Assembly: GCA_040387055.1 (NCBI GenBank)
Contig: JAZKEM010000185.1
Coordinates: 1-26,327 of the forward strand
Source of the DNA: Stenotrophobium sp040387055
GTDB lineage: Bacteria; Pseudomonadota; Gammaproteobacteria; Nevskiales; Nevskiaceae
DNA: 26,327 nt
Direction of reading: 5' to 3'
The position numbers and the translations under genes were made by a program. This document shows, piece by piece, positions 7,169 to 15,862 of this stretch. Positions within the stretch are counted from its first letter, which is position 1. Every line of letters starts with the position of its first letter. Below the pieces are notes generated by a model. That model was not told where the DNA came from. It worked only from the letters and a program-made list of their open reading frames with translations, and did no database searches.

Positions 7169-7248
7169 TCAAGGAGCTCCGGCTTGGGGGAAACCGGACC
7201 CGCCTAGGGAGTTACGCGGCGGGGAGTAGGAAAGGGAGAATCCGTACT
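7133..7248 (-). ncRNA. Probable sX13-like trans-acting small RNA downstream of polA
   Basis: About 116 nt on the minus strand, with its own promoter and terminator. The predicted 5' part is unpaired and pyrimidine-rich (GGATTCTCCCTTTCCTACTC). Three stem-loops follow: CCCGCC/GGCGGG (7223-7199) with CTCCC in the loop; TCCGGTTT/AAGCCGGA (7198-7178 region, one G-U pair) with loop CCCCC; and the terminator stem (7168-7140) with loop CTCCCCT. From established knowledge, Xanthomonas sX13 is a roughly 115-nt RNA encoded downstream of polA. It has an unstructured 5' end and three stem-loops carrying C-rich motifs, and it regulates mRNAs by pairing with G-rich ribosome-binding regions. E. coli Spot 42 (spf) also lies behind polA but differs in sequence and structure. 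Identity is inferred from architecture and position, not from an alignment. Confidence 0.75.
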
Positions 7249-7254
7249 CGAAGG

Positions 7255-7284
7255 ATTAGATGTGGGCAGACCGGTTTAGTTCAA
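7255..7284 (-). promoter_or_regulatory. Sigma70 promoter of the small RNA
   Basis: Minus-strand TTGAAC (7284-7279), an 18-base spacer, then TCTAAT (7260-7255, five of six consensus bases). Transcription would start at about A7248. The -35 is half of a GTTCAA...TTGAAC inverted repeat spanning 7279-7320, with AAGGGCCCTT at 7309-7318 inside it, a possible regulator site. Confidence 0.65.
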
Positions 7285-7433
7285 CGGCCGGTTCCATGGG
7301 CTGAAAAAGGGCCCTTGAACGTGCCTTGCAGTTTCTTACTAATCAATAAGTTATGGCCTTTGTAAATCTAGGTTAAGCGGCCAAAACGAACAATTTCAAA
7401 CTAAATTTAATGATTAATTAGCAAGTTACAGCT
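7285..7433. other. polA 3' region upstream of the small RNA promoter
   Basis: The 149 bases between the polA stop and the small RNA promoter hold no gene. The part near polA (7380-7433) is very AT-rich. The inverted repeat GTTCAA/TTGAAC (7279-7320) reaches into this stretch. No intrinsic terminator for polA is visible. Confidence 0.5.
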
Positions 7434-10223
7434 TTACACATTATGGGCAGCGTCCCAGTTCGCGCCGAGGCCCGGTTCTGCGATCAAAGGCACCTTCAGC
7501 TTCGTGATCTCGCACATGCGGCGGGCCAGTTCAGGGGCCAGACTTTGGAGTTCAGCCTCAGGGCCTTCGAAGATCAATTCGTCGTGAACTTGCATGATCA
7601 TGCGGGTATCAGGCGCTTTCTGCTCTAAAAACGCCTTTAAATCGATCATTGCCAGCTTGATTAAGTCAGCTGCAGTGCCTTGCAGGGGTGCATTAATCGC
7701 GGTTCTTTCAGCGTATTGGCGGAAGTTGGCGTTCTTGGAATTGATGTTGGGCAGGTACAGACGGCGACCGAACAGCGTTTCAACATAACCGCTGCGGCGT
7801 GCGAACTCGCGGGTGCTATCCATGAACTCTTTCACGCCGGGATAACGGGCGAAGAAAGTGTCGATATAAGCCTGTGCTTCGCCGCGTGGAATACCGAGCT
7901 GACGCGCTAGGCCAAAGGCGGACATGCCGTAAATCAAACCGAAGTTGGTCGCCTTGGCAGCGCGACGTTGTTCGCCGCTGACTTGATCCAATGCGATGCC
8001 ATGTACTTCCGCAGCGGTTGCTTGGTGAATGTCGCGACCATCAATGAAAGCCTGCACCAGTTTTTCGTCACCAGAGAAATGCGCCATCAAGCGCAATTCA
8101 ATCTGCGAGTAGTCGATCGATAACAACGCGCAACTGGGTGCAGCGATGAAGGCCTGACGAATGCGACGACCTTCTGAAGTGCGAATCGGAATATTCTGTA
8201 GATTCGGATCTTGTGAAGACAAACGACCTGTCGCAGCAACTGCTTGGTGATAGCTCGTATGAATGCGACCCGTGCGTGGATTGATCTGCAGCGGCAAGCT
8301 TTCGGTGTACGTTGAGCGCAGCTTCGACATGCCGCGCCATTCCAGAATCAAGCGTGGCAGTGCGTGCTGTGCGGCGAGTTCTTCCAACACGTCTTCGGCG
8401 GTAGAAGGATCACCCTTTGGCGTTTTCCCCAATACTGGCAGCTGCAATTTTTCGTAGAGGATGTGTTGAAGCTGCTTGGGCGAACCCAGATTAAATTCCT
8501 GCCCAGCTTCTTTGAACACTTCCGTTTGAATCTGCGCCATGCGCGTGGCGAGCTCAGCGCTGATGCGGCCGAGCAACGCAGCGTCAACACGCACGCCAGT
8601 CTGTTCCATCTGCGCCAATACAGGCACCAGTGGCATTTCAATTGTTTCGTAGACGCGCTTCAGCGCATCAATTTCACAAACGCGTGGATACAGCGCTTGG
8701 TGCAATCGCAAAGTGATGTCCGCATCTTCTGCGGAATAATTAGAGGCAACATCCAAAGCCACCTGATTAAAGGTGATTTGGTTTTTGCCTTTGCCAGCCA
8801 CATCCGAGAACGCGATCGTGGTGTGGCCCAGATATTTCTGTGCCAAGGTGTCCATGTCGTGACGGCTGCCTGCAGCGTCAATCACATAGCTTTGCAGCAT
8901 CGTGTCATGACGTACGCCGCGTACGTGCAGGCCATGGCGCGCGAGAACGTTGAGATCGAACTTGATGTGCTGACCGACTTTTGCGCGGCTGTCGTCTTCC
9001 ATCACTGAACGTAGACGATTGAGCACCTTCTCAAGCGATAACTGTTCAGGTGCGCCCATGTAATTGTGGCCGACAGGCACATACCAACCATGTCCGGCTT
9101 CAACCGCAAAGGCCAAGCCAACGAGATTAGCTTGGTTGGATTCAAGGCTGTCGGTTTCAGTATCGAAGCAAAACAGTTCTGCGTTTTCGAGTTTCTGTGC
9201 GAGTGATTCAAGCGCAGCGTCATCAAGCACAAGATCAACGCGTGTTTTGATTTGTTCCGATGGCAGAACGATTTCAGATTGCGGCGACGCAATCGTGGTC
9301 GTGTAAGCCGTTACTGGCTTATCAAAAGTTTTTTTCGCTTCAGGTTCTGACGCCGCAGCTACGCCGCCGAGTTCTTCCAGCCAACGATGAAAGCCCATGC
9401 GCTTATACAGTGCCGCAAGTTTCTCGACATCGGGAGCGCGCGGCACTAGCGCATCAATTGTGAGTGGCATCTCAAGCTCACAGCGGATCGTTGCGAGGTC
9501 TTTGGCAACTGGCAATAAGCCTGTTGCCAAATGCGCACGGAATTTTTCGCCGATCTTGCCGCCAATTTTGTCGGCGTTCTCGACTAGTGCATCAAGCGAG
9601 CCATAAGTATTAAGCCACTTCGCAGCGGTAACAGGGCCAACGCCGGGTACGCCAGGAATGTTATCGCTGGTATCGCCCATCAAGGCCAACATGTCGATGA
9701 TGAGTGCAGGCGGTACGCCAAATTTTTCAACGACGCCCGCAGGATCCATGCGGCGATTCTTCATGGTGTCGAGCAGGCTGACATGATCATCCACCAGCTG
9801 CGCCATGTCTTTGTCGCTGGTAACAATCAACACGTCCAGACCGGCAGCGCGACCTTGGCGTGTGAGCGTGCCGATTACGTCATCGGCTTCAACGCCAGAC
9901 ATTTGGATGACAGGTAAGCCGAGTGCTTCCGCCATCTCGATGATTGGCGCGAACTGCACGGAAAGATCTTCCGGTGTTTCGTCGCGATTGGCTTTGTACT
10001 CGGCGTAAATCGCTTCGCGAAATGTTTTGCCCGGCGCATCGAACACAACGCAGATGCGCTCAGGCAAGTAGTCCTTGCTGAGGCGACGCAACATATTGCC
10101 CATGCCGAATACAGCGCCGGTGGGCTGGCCCGCTGGGTTCGTCAGGGGTGGCAGCGCGTGATACGCACGGAACAACCAAGAAGAACCGTCAATAAGAACC
10201 AGCGGGCCGTTGATCGTACTCAC
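7434..10223 (-). CDS. polA: DNA polymerase I
   Basis: Fills gaps and removes RNA primers during replication and repair in the cytoplasm. 929 residues, nearly the length of E. coli Pol I. All three domains look active. The 5' nuclease (1-290) has acidic clusters VEADDVIG and VTSDKDM and the helix-hairpin-helix NIPGVPGVGPVTA. The 3'-5' exonuclease has D354/E356 in DTETD, D423 in KFDLN, and Y496/D500 in YSAED. The polymerase has motif A D704 (SIDYSQIELR), motif B R753-K757-Y765 (RRAAKATNFGLIYG) and motif C H880-D881 (VHDE). The start is GTG at 10223, overlapping the lysA stop by four bases (GTGA), so translation is probably coupled to lysA. A small RNA gene lies 186 bases downstream on the same strand. 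Confidence 0.98.
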   Translation of the reverse strand: MSTINGPLVLIDGSSWLFRAYHALPPLTNPAGQPTGAVFGMGNMLRRLSKDYLPERICVVFDAPGKTFREAIYAEYKANRDETPEDLSVQFAPIIEMAEALGLPVIQMSGVEADDVIGTLTRQGRAAGLDVLIVTSDKDMAQLVDDHVSLLDTMKNRRMDPAGVVEKFGVPPALIIDMLALMGDTSDNIPGVPGVGPVTAAKWLNTYGSLDALVENADKIGGKIGEKFRAHLATGLLPVAKDLATIRCELEMPLTIDALVPRAPDVEKLAALYKRMGFHRWLEELGGVAAASEPEAKKTFDKPVTAYTTTIASPQSEIVLPSEQIKTRVDLVLDDAALESLAQKLENAELFCFDTETDSLESNQANLVGLAFAVEAGHGWYVPVGHNYMGAPEQLSLEKVLNRLRSVMEDDSRAKVGQHIKFDLNVLARHGLHVRGVRHDTMLQSYVIDAAGSRHDMDTLAQKYLGHTTIAFSDVAGKGKNQITFNQVALDVASNYSAEDADITLRLHQALYPRVCEIDALKRVYETIEMPLVPVLAQMEQTGVRVDAALLGRISAELATRMAQIQTEVFKEAGQEFNLGSPKQLQHILYEKLQLPVLGKTPKGDPSTAEDVLEELAAQHALPRLILEWRGMSKLRSTYTESLPLQINPRTGRIHTSYHQAVAATGRLSSQDPNLQNIPIRTSEGRRIRQAFIAAPSCALLSIDYSQIELRLMAHFSGDEKLVQAFIDGRDIHQATAAEVHGIALDQVSGEQRRAAKATNFGLIYGMSAFGLARQLGIPRGEAQAYIDTFFARYPGVKEFMDSTREFARRSGYVETLFGRRLYLPNINSKNANFRQYAERTAINAPLQGTAADLIKLAMIDLKAFLEQKAPDTRMIMQVHDELIFEGPEAELQSLAPELARRMCEITKLKVPLIAEPGLGANWDAAHNV

Positions 10224-11467
10224 GGCAGCAGTGCTTCTCCGCGCACCAGATCGTCCAGCGTTTCGCGGGCGCGGATGATGGTGTGGCGTTCGCCGTCGAC
10301 CATTACTTCAACAGCGCGCGGACGCGTGTTGTAGTTGCTGGCCATCGTGAAGCCGTAAGCACCTGCGGTGCGAACAGCGAGTAGATCGCCTTCTTCCAAT
10401 GGGAGTTCACGATCTTTGCCGAGCCAATCCCCGCTTTCGCAAACGGGGCCGACGATGTCGTAGTTTTTGACTTCAGCGTTGGATTTTTCATTGACACGAA
10501 CGATCTTCATCCATGCTTGATAAAGCGTTGGACGAATTAGATCGTTCATCGCCGCATCAATCACGGCAAAGTTTTTTTCGTTGTTGCACTTGATCGTTTC
10601 AACGCGGGTGATCAGCAAGCCTGCGTTGCCGACAATGGCACGGCCCGGTTCGGTCATCACTTTGAGATCGCGACCTGACAGCTTCGGCAATAGTGCGCGT
10701 GCCCAAGTGCTGGGTTCTAGTGCTTGTTCGTCGTTGTAGCGAACGCCCAAGCCACCGCCAACGTCGATGTGCTGCAGATTGATGCCGATTGCTTTGAGAC
10801 GATCAATCAGTGCGAGCACGCGATCCATTGCATCAAGCAAAGGCTGCACATCAAGCAGCTGCGAGCCGATGTGACTGGCCACGCCGATGATCTGGATGCC
10901 CGGCATTTTTGCGGCTTCAGCGTATAGACGCTCTGCAATCGCAATATCAACGCCGAACTTATTGTTCTTAAGCCCGGTGGAAATGTACGGATGCGTTTTT
11001 GCATCAACGTCAGGATTCACGCGCAGTGCAATACGCGCACGCTGACCACGCTTGTGCGCAACGCTATTGAGGCGATGCAGTTCGGATTCTGACTCAACGT
11101 TGAAGCAGTAAATGTTGGCGTTCAGTGCATCGCGCATTTCTTCTGCGGTTTTACCCACGCCAGAGAACACGATTTTGGAAGGATCGCCGCCAGCCTTAAG
11201 TACGCGAAACAGTTCGCCGCCGGAGACGATATCGAAGCCGCTGCCCAAGCGCGCAAGTACATTCAGCACGGCGATATTGGAGTTGGCTTTGACTGCGTAG
11301 CAGACCTGATGCGGTACTGGCGAAAGCGCCTCATCAAAAGCGCGATAGCGATTTTCTAGCGCGGTGCGCGAGTAGACATAGCAAGGCGTGCCGTAGCGCG
11401 TCGCGAGTTCAGAAGCGCGGACATCTTCGGCGAACAGTTCGCCGTCACGATAATCAAAATATTCCAC
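10220..11467 (-). CDS. lysA: Diaminopimelate decarboxylase
   Basis: Last step of lysine synthesis: converts meso-2,6-diaminopimelate to L-lysine and CO2, PLP-dependent, cytoplasmic. 415 residues, usual length. Visible: PLP lysine K60 in YAVKANSN, the glycine-rich phosphate-binding GGGLGV (237-242), EPGR (273-276), the partner-subunit active-site Cys343 in GPVCESGD, and AGAYGFTMASNYN (368-380). The GTG start at 11467 shares its G with the TAG stop of lptM, so the two genes overlap by one base. In many gammaproteobacteria lptM-lysA is followed by dapF; here polA follows instead. Confidence 0.97.
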   Translation of the reverse strand: MEYFDYRDGELFAEDVRASELATRYGTPCYVYSRTALENRYRAFDEALSPVPHQVCYAVKANSNIAVLNVLARLGSGFDIVSGGELFRVLKAGGDPSKIVFSGVGKTAEEMRDALNANIYCFNVESESELHRLNSVAHKRGQRARIALRVNPDVDAKTHPYISTGLKNNKFGVDIAIAERLYAEAAKMPGIQIIGVASHIGSQLLDVQPLLDAMDRVLALIDRLKAIGINLQHIDVGGGLGVRYNDEQALEPSTWARALLPKLSGRDLKVMTEPGRAIVGNAGLLITRVETIKCNNEKNFAVIDAAMNDLIRPTLYQAWMKIVRVNEKSNAEVKNYDIVGPVCESGDWLGKDRELPLEEGDLLAVRTAGAYGFTMASNYNTRPRAVEVMVDGERHTIIRARETLDDLVRGEALLP

Positions 11468-11685
11468 TACGGCTTTTCCTTCTTGGGTGCGGCGGGCGCA
11501 GTCTGCGCAGGTGTTGTCGGTGTTGCGTCCGGGGTCTCATTCGAGATGGGATCAACGACCGTGGCTTTGGCTTCAGCTGCCTTGGGGGTTGGAACGTCTT
11601 TATCTGGCAACGTCAGCTTGCCGGCCTGACCGCAGGCAGCGAGCGACAACAAAACCAGTGTGAGACAGGCAATACGAGTGTTCAT
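11467..11685 (-). CDS. lptM: LptM (YifL)-like small lipoprotein
   Basis: 72 residues. A lipoprotein signal (MNTRIACLTLVLLSLAAC) with lipobox LAAC gives lipidated Cys18. The conserved CGQAGKLTLP just after it matches the CGQKGPLYLP motif of LptM/YifL, which in E. coli helps the LptD-LptE LPS translocon mature. The remainder is a Pro/Ala/Thr-rich, probably disordered tail. A GGAG motif sits 9 bases before the ATG. First gene of the lptM-lysA-polA unit, in the position expected for yifL upstream of lysA. The tail is longer than that of the E. coli protein. Confidence 0.88.
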   Translation of the reverse strand: MNTRIACLTLVLLSLAACGQAGKLTLPDKDVPTPKAAEAKATVVDPISNETPDATPTTPAQTAPAAPKKEKP

Positions 11686-11789
11686 AAGCTCAACTCCGCG
11701 GGGCGGGAATTTTACCGTGCATTTGCGACGGGCGTCGCTAGAACCGACAATCGCCGCCTTAAATCCTGATTCCCTGCCTAAATAAGCTC

Positions 11790-12464
11790 ATGAGCATCCA
11801 CGAAACCAAAGCCTCCGTCACCATTAATCCGCCTTCAAAAGCCACAGCTACCGTGATCTGGTTGCACGGATTGGGTGCAGACGGGCACGACTTTGTGTCT
11901 ATCGTGCCGGAGCTGGGTTTGCCTAAGGATCACAGCATTCGGTTTATCTTTCCGCATGCCCCGGTGCGCCCGGTAACAATCAACAACGGCATGCCGATGC
12001 GCGCTTGGTATGACATTTTCAGCTTGGGCCGTATGGACAAGCAGGACGAAGCAGGCATCCGTGCTTCGGAAGCCCTTGTGCACGGCGTTATCCGTCAGGA
12101 GCTGAGCCTAGGTATTCCCGTCAATCGTATCGTTATCGCGGGCTTCTCGCAGGGCGGTGCTATCGCCCTCCACACCGCACTGCGTTATCCGCAGCGTTTG
12201 GCCGGCCTGTTACCGTTATCGACGTATCTGCCGCTCAACGACAAATTGGCGGCAGAAGCTAGCGAGGCTAACCGCGACTTGCCGATTTTGATGTGTCACG
12301 GTGAATACGATGCGGTGTTGCCTTTGGCTTTAGGTGAATCGTCTGCCGAAATTCTGCGTGCCGAGGGTTATACCGTCGATTGGCGCGATTACCCGATGCA
12401 GCATCAGGTTTGTGGTGACGAAATTGAAGCGATTGGTTTGTGGCTGCGGAAAATTTTGCCGTAG
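11790..12464 (+). CDS. Carboxylesterase/phospholipase family hydrolase (EstB/YpfH-like)
   Basis: 224 residues, no signal peptide, so cytoplasmic. Belongs to the phospholipase/carboxylesterase (Abhydrolase_2) family, which includes Pseudomonas fluorescens carboxylesterase II and eukaryotic acyl-protein thioesterases. Visible: the oxyanion-side LHGLGADGHDF (25-35), the FPHAPVRPVTINNGMPMRAWYD segment typical of the family, nucleophile Ser120 in GFSQGG, Asp174 in HGEYDAVLP and His205 in YPMQHQVC. These enzymes hydrolyse short-chain esters; the natural substrate is unknown. It is divergent from lptM across 104 bases and convergent with tamB, sharing a terminator. No clear Shine-Dalgarno precedes the ATG. 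Confidence 0.93.
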   Translation: MSIHETKASVTINPPSKATATVIWLHGLGADGHDFVSIVPELGLPKDHSIRFIFPHAPVRPVTINNGMPMRAWYDIFSLGRMDKQDEAGIRASEALVHGVIRQELSLGIPVNRIVIAGFSQGGAIALHTALRYPQRLAGLLPLSTYLPLNDKLAAEASEANRDLPILMCHGEYDAVLPLALGESSAEILRAEGYTVDWRDYPMQHQVCGDEIEAIGLWLRKILP

Positions 12465-12484
12465 TTCTTCCAAGCTTAAAACAA

Positions 12485-12514
12485 AAAAAGCCCCGCCAAT
12501 TGGCGGGGCTTTTT
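12485..12514. terminator. Bidirectional terminator between esterase and tamB
   Basis: A fully self-complementary 30-base palindrome: AAAAAGCCCCGCCAA followed by its complement ending in five T. It serves the plus-strand esterase and the minus-strand tamB, whose stop is at 12524. Confidence 0.93.
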
Positions 12515-12523
12515 GCTGCGGAT

Positions 12524-15500
12524 TTAACGTTCGATTGAGTAAAGAATATCGCCGCCAGATTCCACTCCAGTTTCTGTTTGCAGTTTGAAACCGTGGCCGA
12601 TGTCGTACTGCAATCGGAAGCTATACCCGCGCTGGAATAGACCGACGCCATAGCTGATAAACAATTTTGGCGAGAGATATTTACCGATGGTGAGCATCGC
12701 CAGCGAAGTGTCCTGCCCTGGTTTGCTGCCTACCGACACCTCATCGATGCCAATGCGCTGCGTCACTTTTTCTGCGAGCAAACCGCTACCGCTTAAGCCC
12801 AGTGACAGCGCAGCCGCAGAGACGGCAGAGCGATCACCGTTGCTGGCGGTTTCGTCCAATGAGCGGCCCAGAACCAACCATGAGAGTTGGCGCTCCTGCG
12901 GCATGGTTGGTGTTGAGTAAAGACTGAACTGTGGTGCATCGAGCGTGCCGCGTACGTAAACGCCAACCGTGATTTCATCAGTTGGTTTGCGCTCAGCGCG
13001 AATCTCAACCGCAGGCTGCGTGATTGGGCCGCCATCAAAAATCAGTCGACCGGTCGTGATCGTTAAATCTTGTCCGTAGGCTTTGTAGCGACCGCCTTCA
13101 AGATCAATTGCTCCTCGGCCGGTGGTAAATCGACCGGGTTCTTCAATGGCGGTGAGCGAGCCGGTGAGCGGCGCCTTCAAGCCAAAGCCGTTAAAACTGA
13201 CTTTGTCACCTAACTTGAGATTGACGTTGGCGCTGATCAACCACGGACTATCTGCTGTTGGCTTTCCTTGCGTTGTCATGATCACTTGATCGCGGCTTGG
13301 CCCCACGCCGCTATCAAACGAGGTTGGCGTGATCTCGGCTTTCGGCACCAGCACATCGCCAGTGACATCGACCTTGCGACCCACCACATCAATCTTTAAA
13401 TCTGGTGCAACCCAGACGCGTGCATCAGGAATATTGAGCGCTTGGAATTTGTCGCCCTTCACATCGAAGTGCAGCGTTGTCGCTTCTGCTTTGGCGTCTA
13501 GCGTGCCAAGCACTTTGAGTGTGCCGCCGCCAGACATTGCGTCTGCATTCAGGATTAACTTGCCGTCGCTGTTGCCAGTGATTTGCAGATTCAGCGGAGA
13601 CAGTTCAATGCCCGGCGTCGTCAGTCTCAACTTGCCTTTGTCGAGTTGCACACTGCCGGTGAATGCAGGATCGCTGGCAGTGCCGGCTAGTTGTAATTGA
13701 CCCTGCAAATGACCTGTGGCGTTATCGATCTCTCGCGTCAACAAACGCAGCCAGCCGAGATCAGGGAGATCTAAATTAATTTGGCCAGAAAGTGCGCGAG
13801 CGCCAAAATTTTCACCGGGTGCCAGCGTCGCGTTCAACGATACTGCGCCTTGTTCCAGCGGCATATCGACTGTTGAGATCAGCGAGCCGTCCTGCCCAAA
13901 TAACTTAATGCTGCTGGGCTTGAAACTAAGTACTGTGCGATCACTAACGCCGAGTCGTCCTGCAGTCGTATTGATATCAAGGTGAGCGGTGTTGATGCTA
14001 CGACTCAATAAATCGCCGGTGCCACTTACCTGCCCTTCGAGCGTCCAGCCCGGCGGCATGAAGGGTTTGAAATAAGCCAACTCGAAATCCTGCACGCGGA
14101 AGGCAAAGCCCGTTTGCCCTTGCGCAGCTTTCACAACCTTGAAGCAGGCGCGACTATCGCCGCTGTCCCAGCAAGCTGGCTCCAGCGTTACGCCGTCGAG
14201 ATTGGCAGAAAGTTCTGCTGGATCTTCCAGCGTCCATGCGCCGAGTTGTGCTGGAGCGAGTTTGCCCTCGCTGATCTGGCCTTGCCAGCTACGGTTTTTC
14301 AAATTGAGTGCGCCGTTGACGCCAACATGAAAATTGATCGGCTTGCTGTTTACATCAAGATTTAGCGTGTGCTGATTGATTGTGCCTGTTCCGTGCAAGT
14401 GCACGGATGAAGTGATGTCGCCGGTTTTTAACTCAGTGGTTTTGAAATCCAGCATTGATGAGCCACGCGCATCCAGCTCAGCATCAAGTTTGATCAGACG
14501 TGCGCTATACGTTTGCCAACCGACTGCATCGGCTTGTCCGTGAGCACTCAGCGTTGGCGCTTCAAGAGTTCCACGTAGTTTTCCATCAAGATTGGCGCGA
14601 CCACGCAGGCCCGGCCAGAACTGCCCGAGATCCGGACTGCGTAACTGTGCGCTGATATCAAACGGCGGCAAGGCGCGGCCGCTTGCATGCAATGTGCTGC
14701 CGCCCGATTGCAGCAGTGCGTCATCGAGCTGCAGCGCGTCTTCACGCCAACTGCCGTGCGCTTCAAGATTGAAGGGATAGTTACGCAGACGCGAATTGCG
14801 CAGGTCTGCATCAAACTTCACCAAAGGTTGATCGTTCGGAAAAACGGTTGCGATTTTGAACTGCCCGCCAATTTTGCCCGGCCATTCTTTGGCTAATACA
14901 GCCGGATTGAGATCAGTGGCTTTGCCTTCTGCATCAATGCGTATTTGTGGTGACCACTGCACGAGGCCGTGGGCGTTGATTTCGCCTGCCAATAGCTTGG
15001 CTTTGAGCGACGCCACTTCCAGCGCTTCGAGACTACCCTTGCCTTGCGCCACGGCATCCATGTCTACGCCTTGAACGCGTAAGACGCTCGTTAGCGCATA
15101 TTCGTAGTTGTCCCAAGCGCCTGCTGCACGAAGGTGACCTTTTTTACTGGCCACCATCGCGTCGCCAGAAGGAGGCCATTGCAGGCGCGTCCATTCGGTA
15201 TCCGCTTCAAAGTGGTTGTCGTAGCCGATCAACATATTGAGCTTGAAATCACCGGGACCATGCAGTGCGGTGTCTTCAATGCGCAACGCATCAGGCAAGA
15301 ACTGTAAGCGACCATTCGCTTTGATCGGGCCGAACATCATGAAGTCGGTGGCGAAATTATCGATATCGACAATGTCTTCAAACCATGCCGCGCTAAGTTC
15401 CACCTTATTAAAATCTAGCCACGAAGATTCAGGCGTGGATTGCAGGCGCAACCGTGCGATAGCGGCGGTATCAATGATTAATGGAAACGGCAGCTTCGTA

Positions 15501-15862
15501 AAAGGTTCGCTAGGTTCTTTCTTGGGCGCATGTTTGATCGCGACTTTGATTTCACCCGCATTAAGCTCGTTAATCTGAAGTCGACCAATCAGGAGACTCG
15601 GCATCATCAGCGCCAGATTCGCGTGATCGATATCGACTTTGACGTAGAGATCTTCGTAGACGAAACCACGTAGTTCAACGTGTCCGAGAAGTCGGCCTGA
15701 GGCTTCGGTATAGCGGATAGATTGATTGGTGAATGCACTGGCCAGATCAAGGCCTACACGCAGACCTGTCGTGGTTGCGAGCAGCAGAATCAGTGCGCCA
15801 ATGATTAAGCCGAAAAATATTTTTAATAGAACAGCGCTGATACGACCGAGGCTACGAATCAT
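12524..15862 (-). CDS. tamB: TamB, inner-membrane component of the translocation and assembly module
   Basis: 1112 residues, AsmA-like/repeating beta-groove family. One N-terminal transmembrane helix (about 8-32) anchors it in the inner membrane. The long periplasmic part is beta-rich with recurring segments such as GTLDAKAEATTLHFDVKGD. The C-terminal TamB (DUF490) domain is clear: VDVTGDVLVPKAEITP (about residues 825-840), then ITTGRLIFDGGPITQPAVEIRAER and QERQLSWLVLGRSLDE, ending GHGFKLQTETGVESGGDILYSIER. TamB spans the periplasm, works with TamA in autotransporter and outer-membrane protein assembly, and is implicated in phospholipid transport to the outer membrane. The ATG overlaps the tamA stop by four bases (ATGA), so the two are translationally coupled. 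It is somewhat shorter than E. coli TamB (about 1260). Confidence 0.95.
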   Translation of the reverse strand: MIRSLGRISAVLLKIFFGLIIGALILLLATTTGLRVGLDLASAFTNQSIRYTEASGRLLGHVELRGFVYEDLYVKVDIDHANLALMMPSLLIGRLQINELNAGEIKVAIKHAPKKEPSEPFTKLPFPLIIDTAAIARLRLQSTPESSWLDFNKVELSAAWFEDIVDIDNFATDFMMFGPIKANGRLQFLPDALRIEDTALHGPGDFKLNMLIGYDNHFEADTEWTRLQWPPSGDAMVASKKGHLRAAGAWDNYEYALTSVLRVQGVDMDAVAQGKGSLEALEVASLKAKLLAGEINAHGLVQWSPQIRIDAEGKATDLNPAVLAKEWPGKIGGQFKIATVFPNDQPLVKFDADLRNSRLRNYPFNLEAHGSWREDALQLDDALLQSGGSTLHASGRALPPFDISAQLRSPDLGQFWPGLRGRANLDGKLRGTLEAPTLSAHGQADAVGWQTYSARLIKLDAELDARGSSMLDFKTTELKTGDITSSVHLHGTGTINQHTLNLDVNSKPINFHVGVNGALNLKNRSWQGQISEGKLAPAQLGAWTLEDPAELSANLDGVTLEPACWDSGDSRACFKVVKAAQGQTGFAFRVQDFELAYFKPFMPPGWTLEGQVSGTGDLLSRSINTAHLDINTTAGRLGVSDRTVLSFKPSSIKLFGQDGSLISTVDMPLEQGAVSLNATLAPGENFGARALSGQINLDLPDLGWLRLLTREIDNATGHLQGQLQLAGTASDPAFTGSVQLDKGKLRLTTPGIELSPLNLQITGNSDGKLILNADAMSGGGTLKVLGTLDAKAEATTLHFDVKGDKFQALNIPDARVWVAPDLKIDVVGRKVDVTGDVLVPKAEITPTSFDSGVGPSRDQVIMTTQGKPTADSPWLISANVNLKLGDKVSFNGFGLKAPLTGSLTAIEEPGRFTTGRGAIDLEGGRYKAYGQDLTITTGRLIFDGGPITQPAVEIRAERKPTDEITVGVYVRGTLDAPQFSLYSTPTMPQERQLSWLVLGRSLDETASNGDRSAVSAAALSLGLSGSGLLAEKVTQRIGIDEVSVGSKPGQDTSLAMLTIGKYLSPKLFISYGVGLFQRGYSFRLQYDIGHGFKLQTETGVESGGDILYSIER

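Noticed and set aside
7133..7248. Reading the small RNA region as an RsmY/Z-like RNA on the plus strand because it holds many GGA motifs
   Set aside because: The promoter, the T-run of the terminator and the classic layout all lie on the minus strand, where those motifs become C-rich loops.
7133..7248. Spot 42 (spf) itself
   Set aside because: The position behind polA fits, but the sequence and the three C-rich stem-loops do not resemble Spot 42.
6942..7365. Two plus-strand open frames (6942-7229 and 7144-7365) between the hydrolase and polA
   Set aside because: Neither has an RBS or protein-like composition; they run through a terminator, the repeat and the small RNA hairpins on the opposite strand.
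8364..9008. 214-residue plus-strand frame inside polA
   Set aside because: Fully antisense to the conserved exonuclease and polymerase regions of polA; no RBS and no recognisable motifs.
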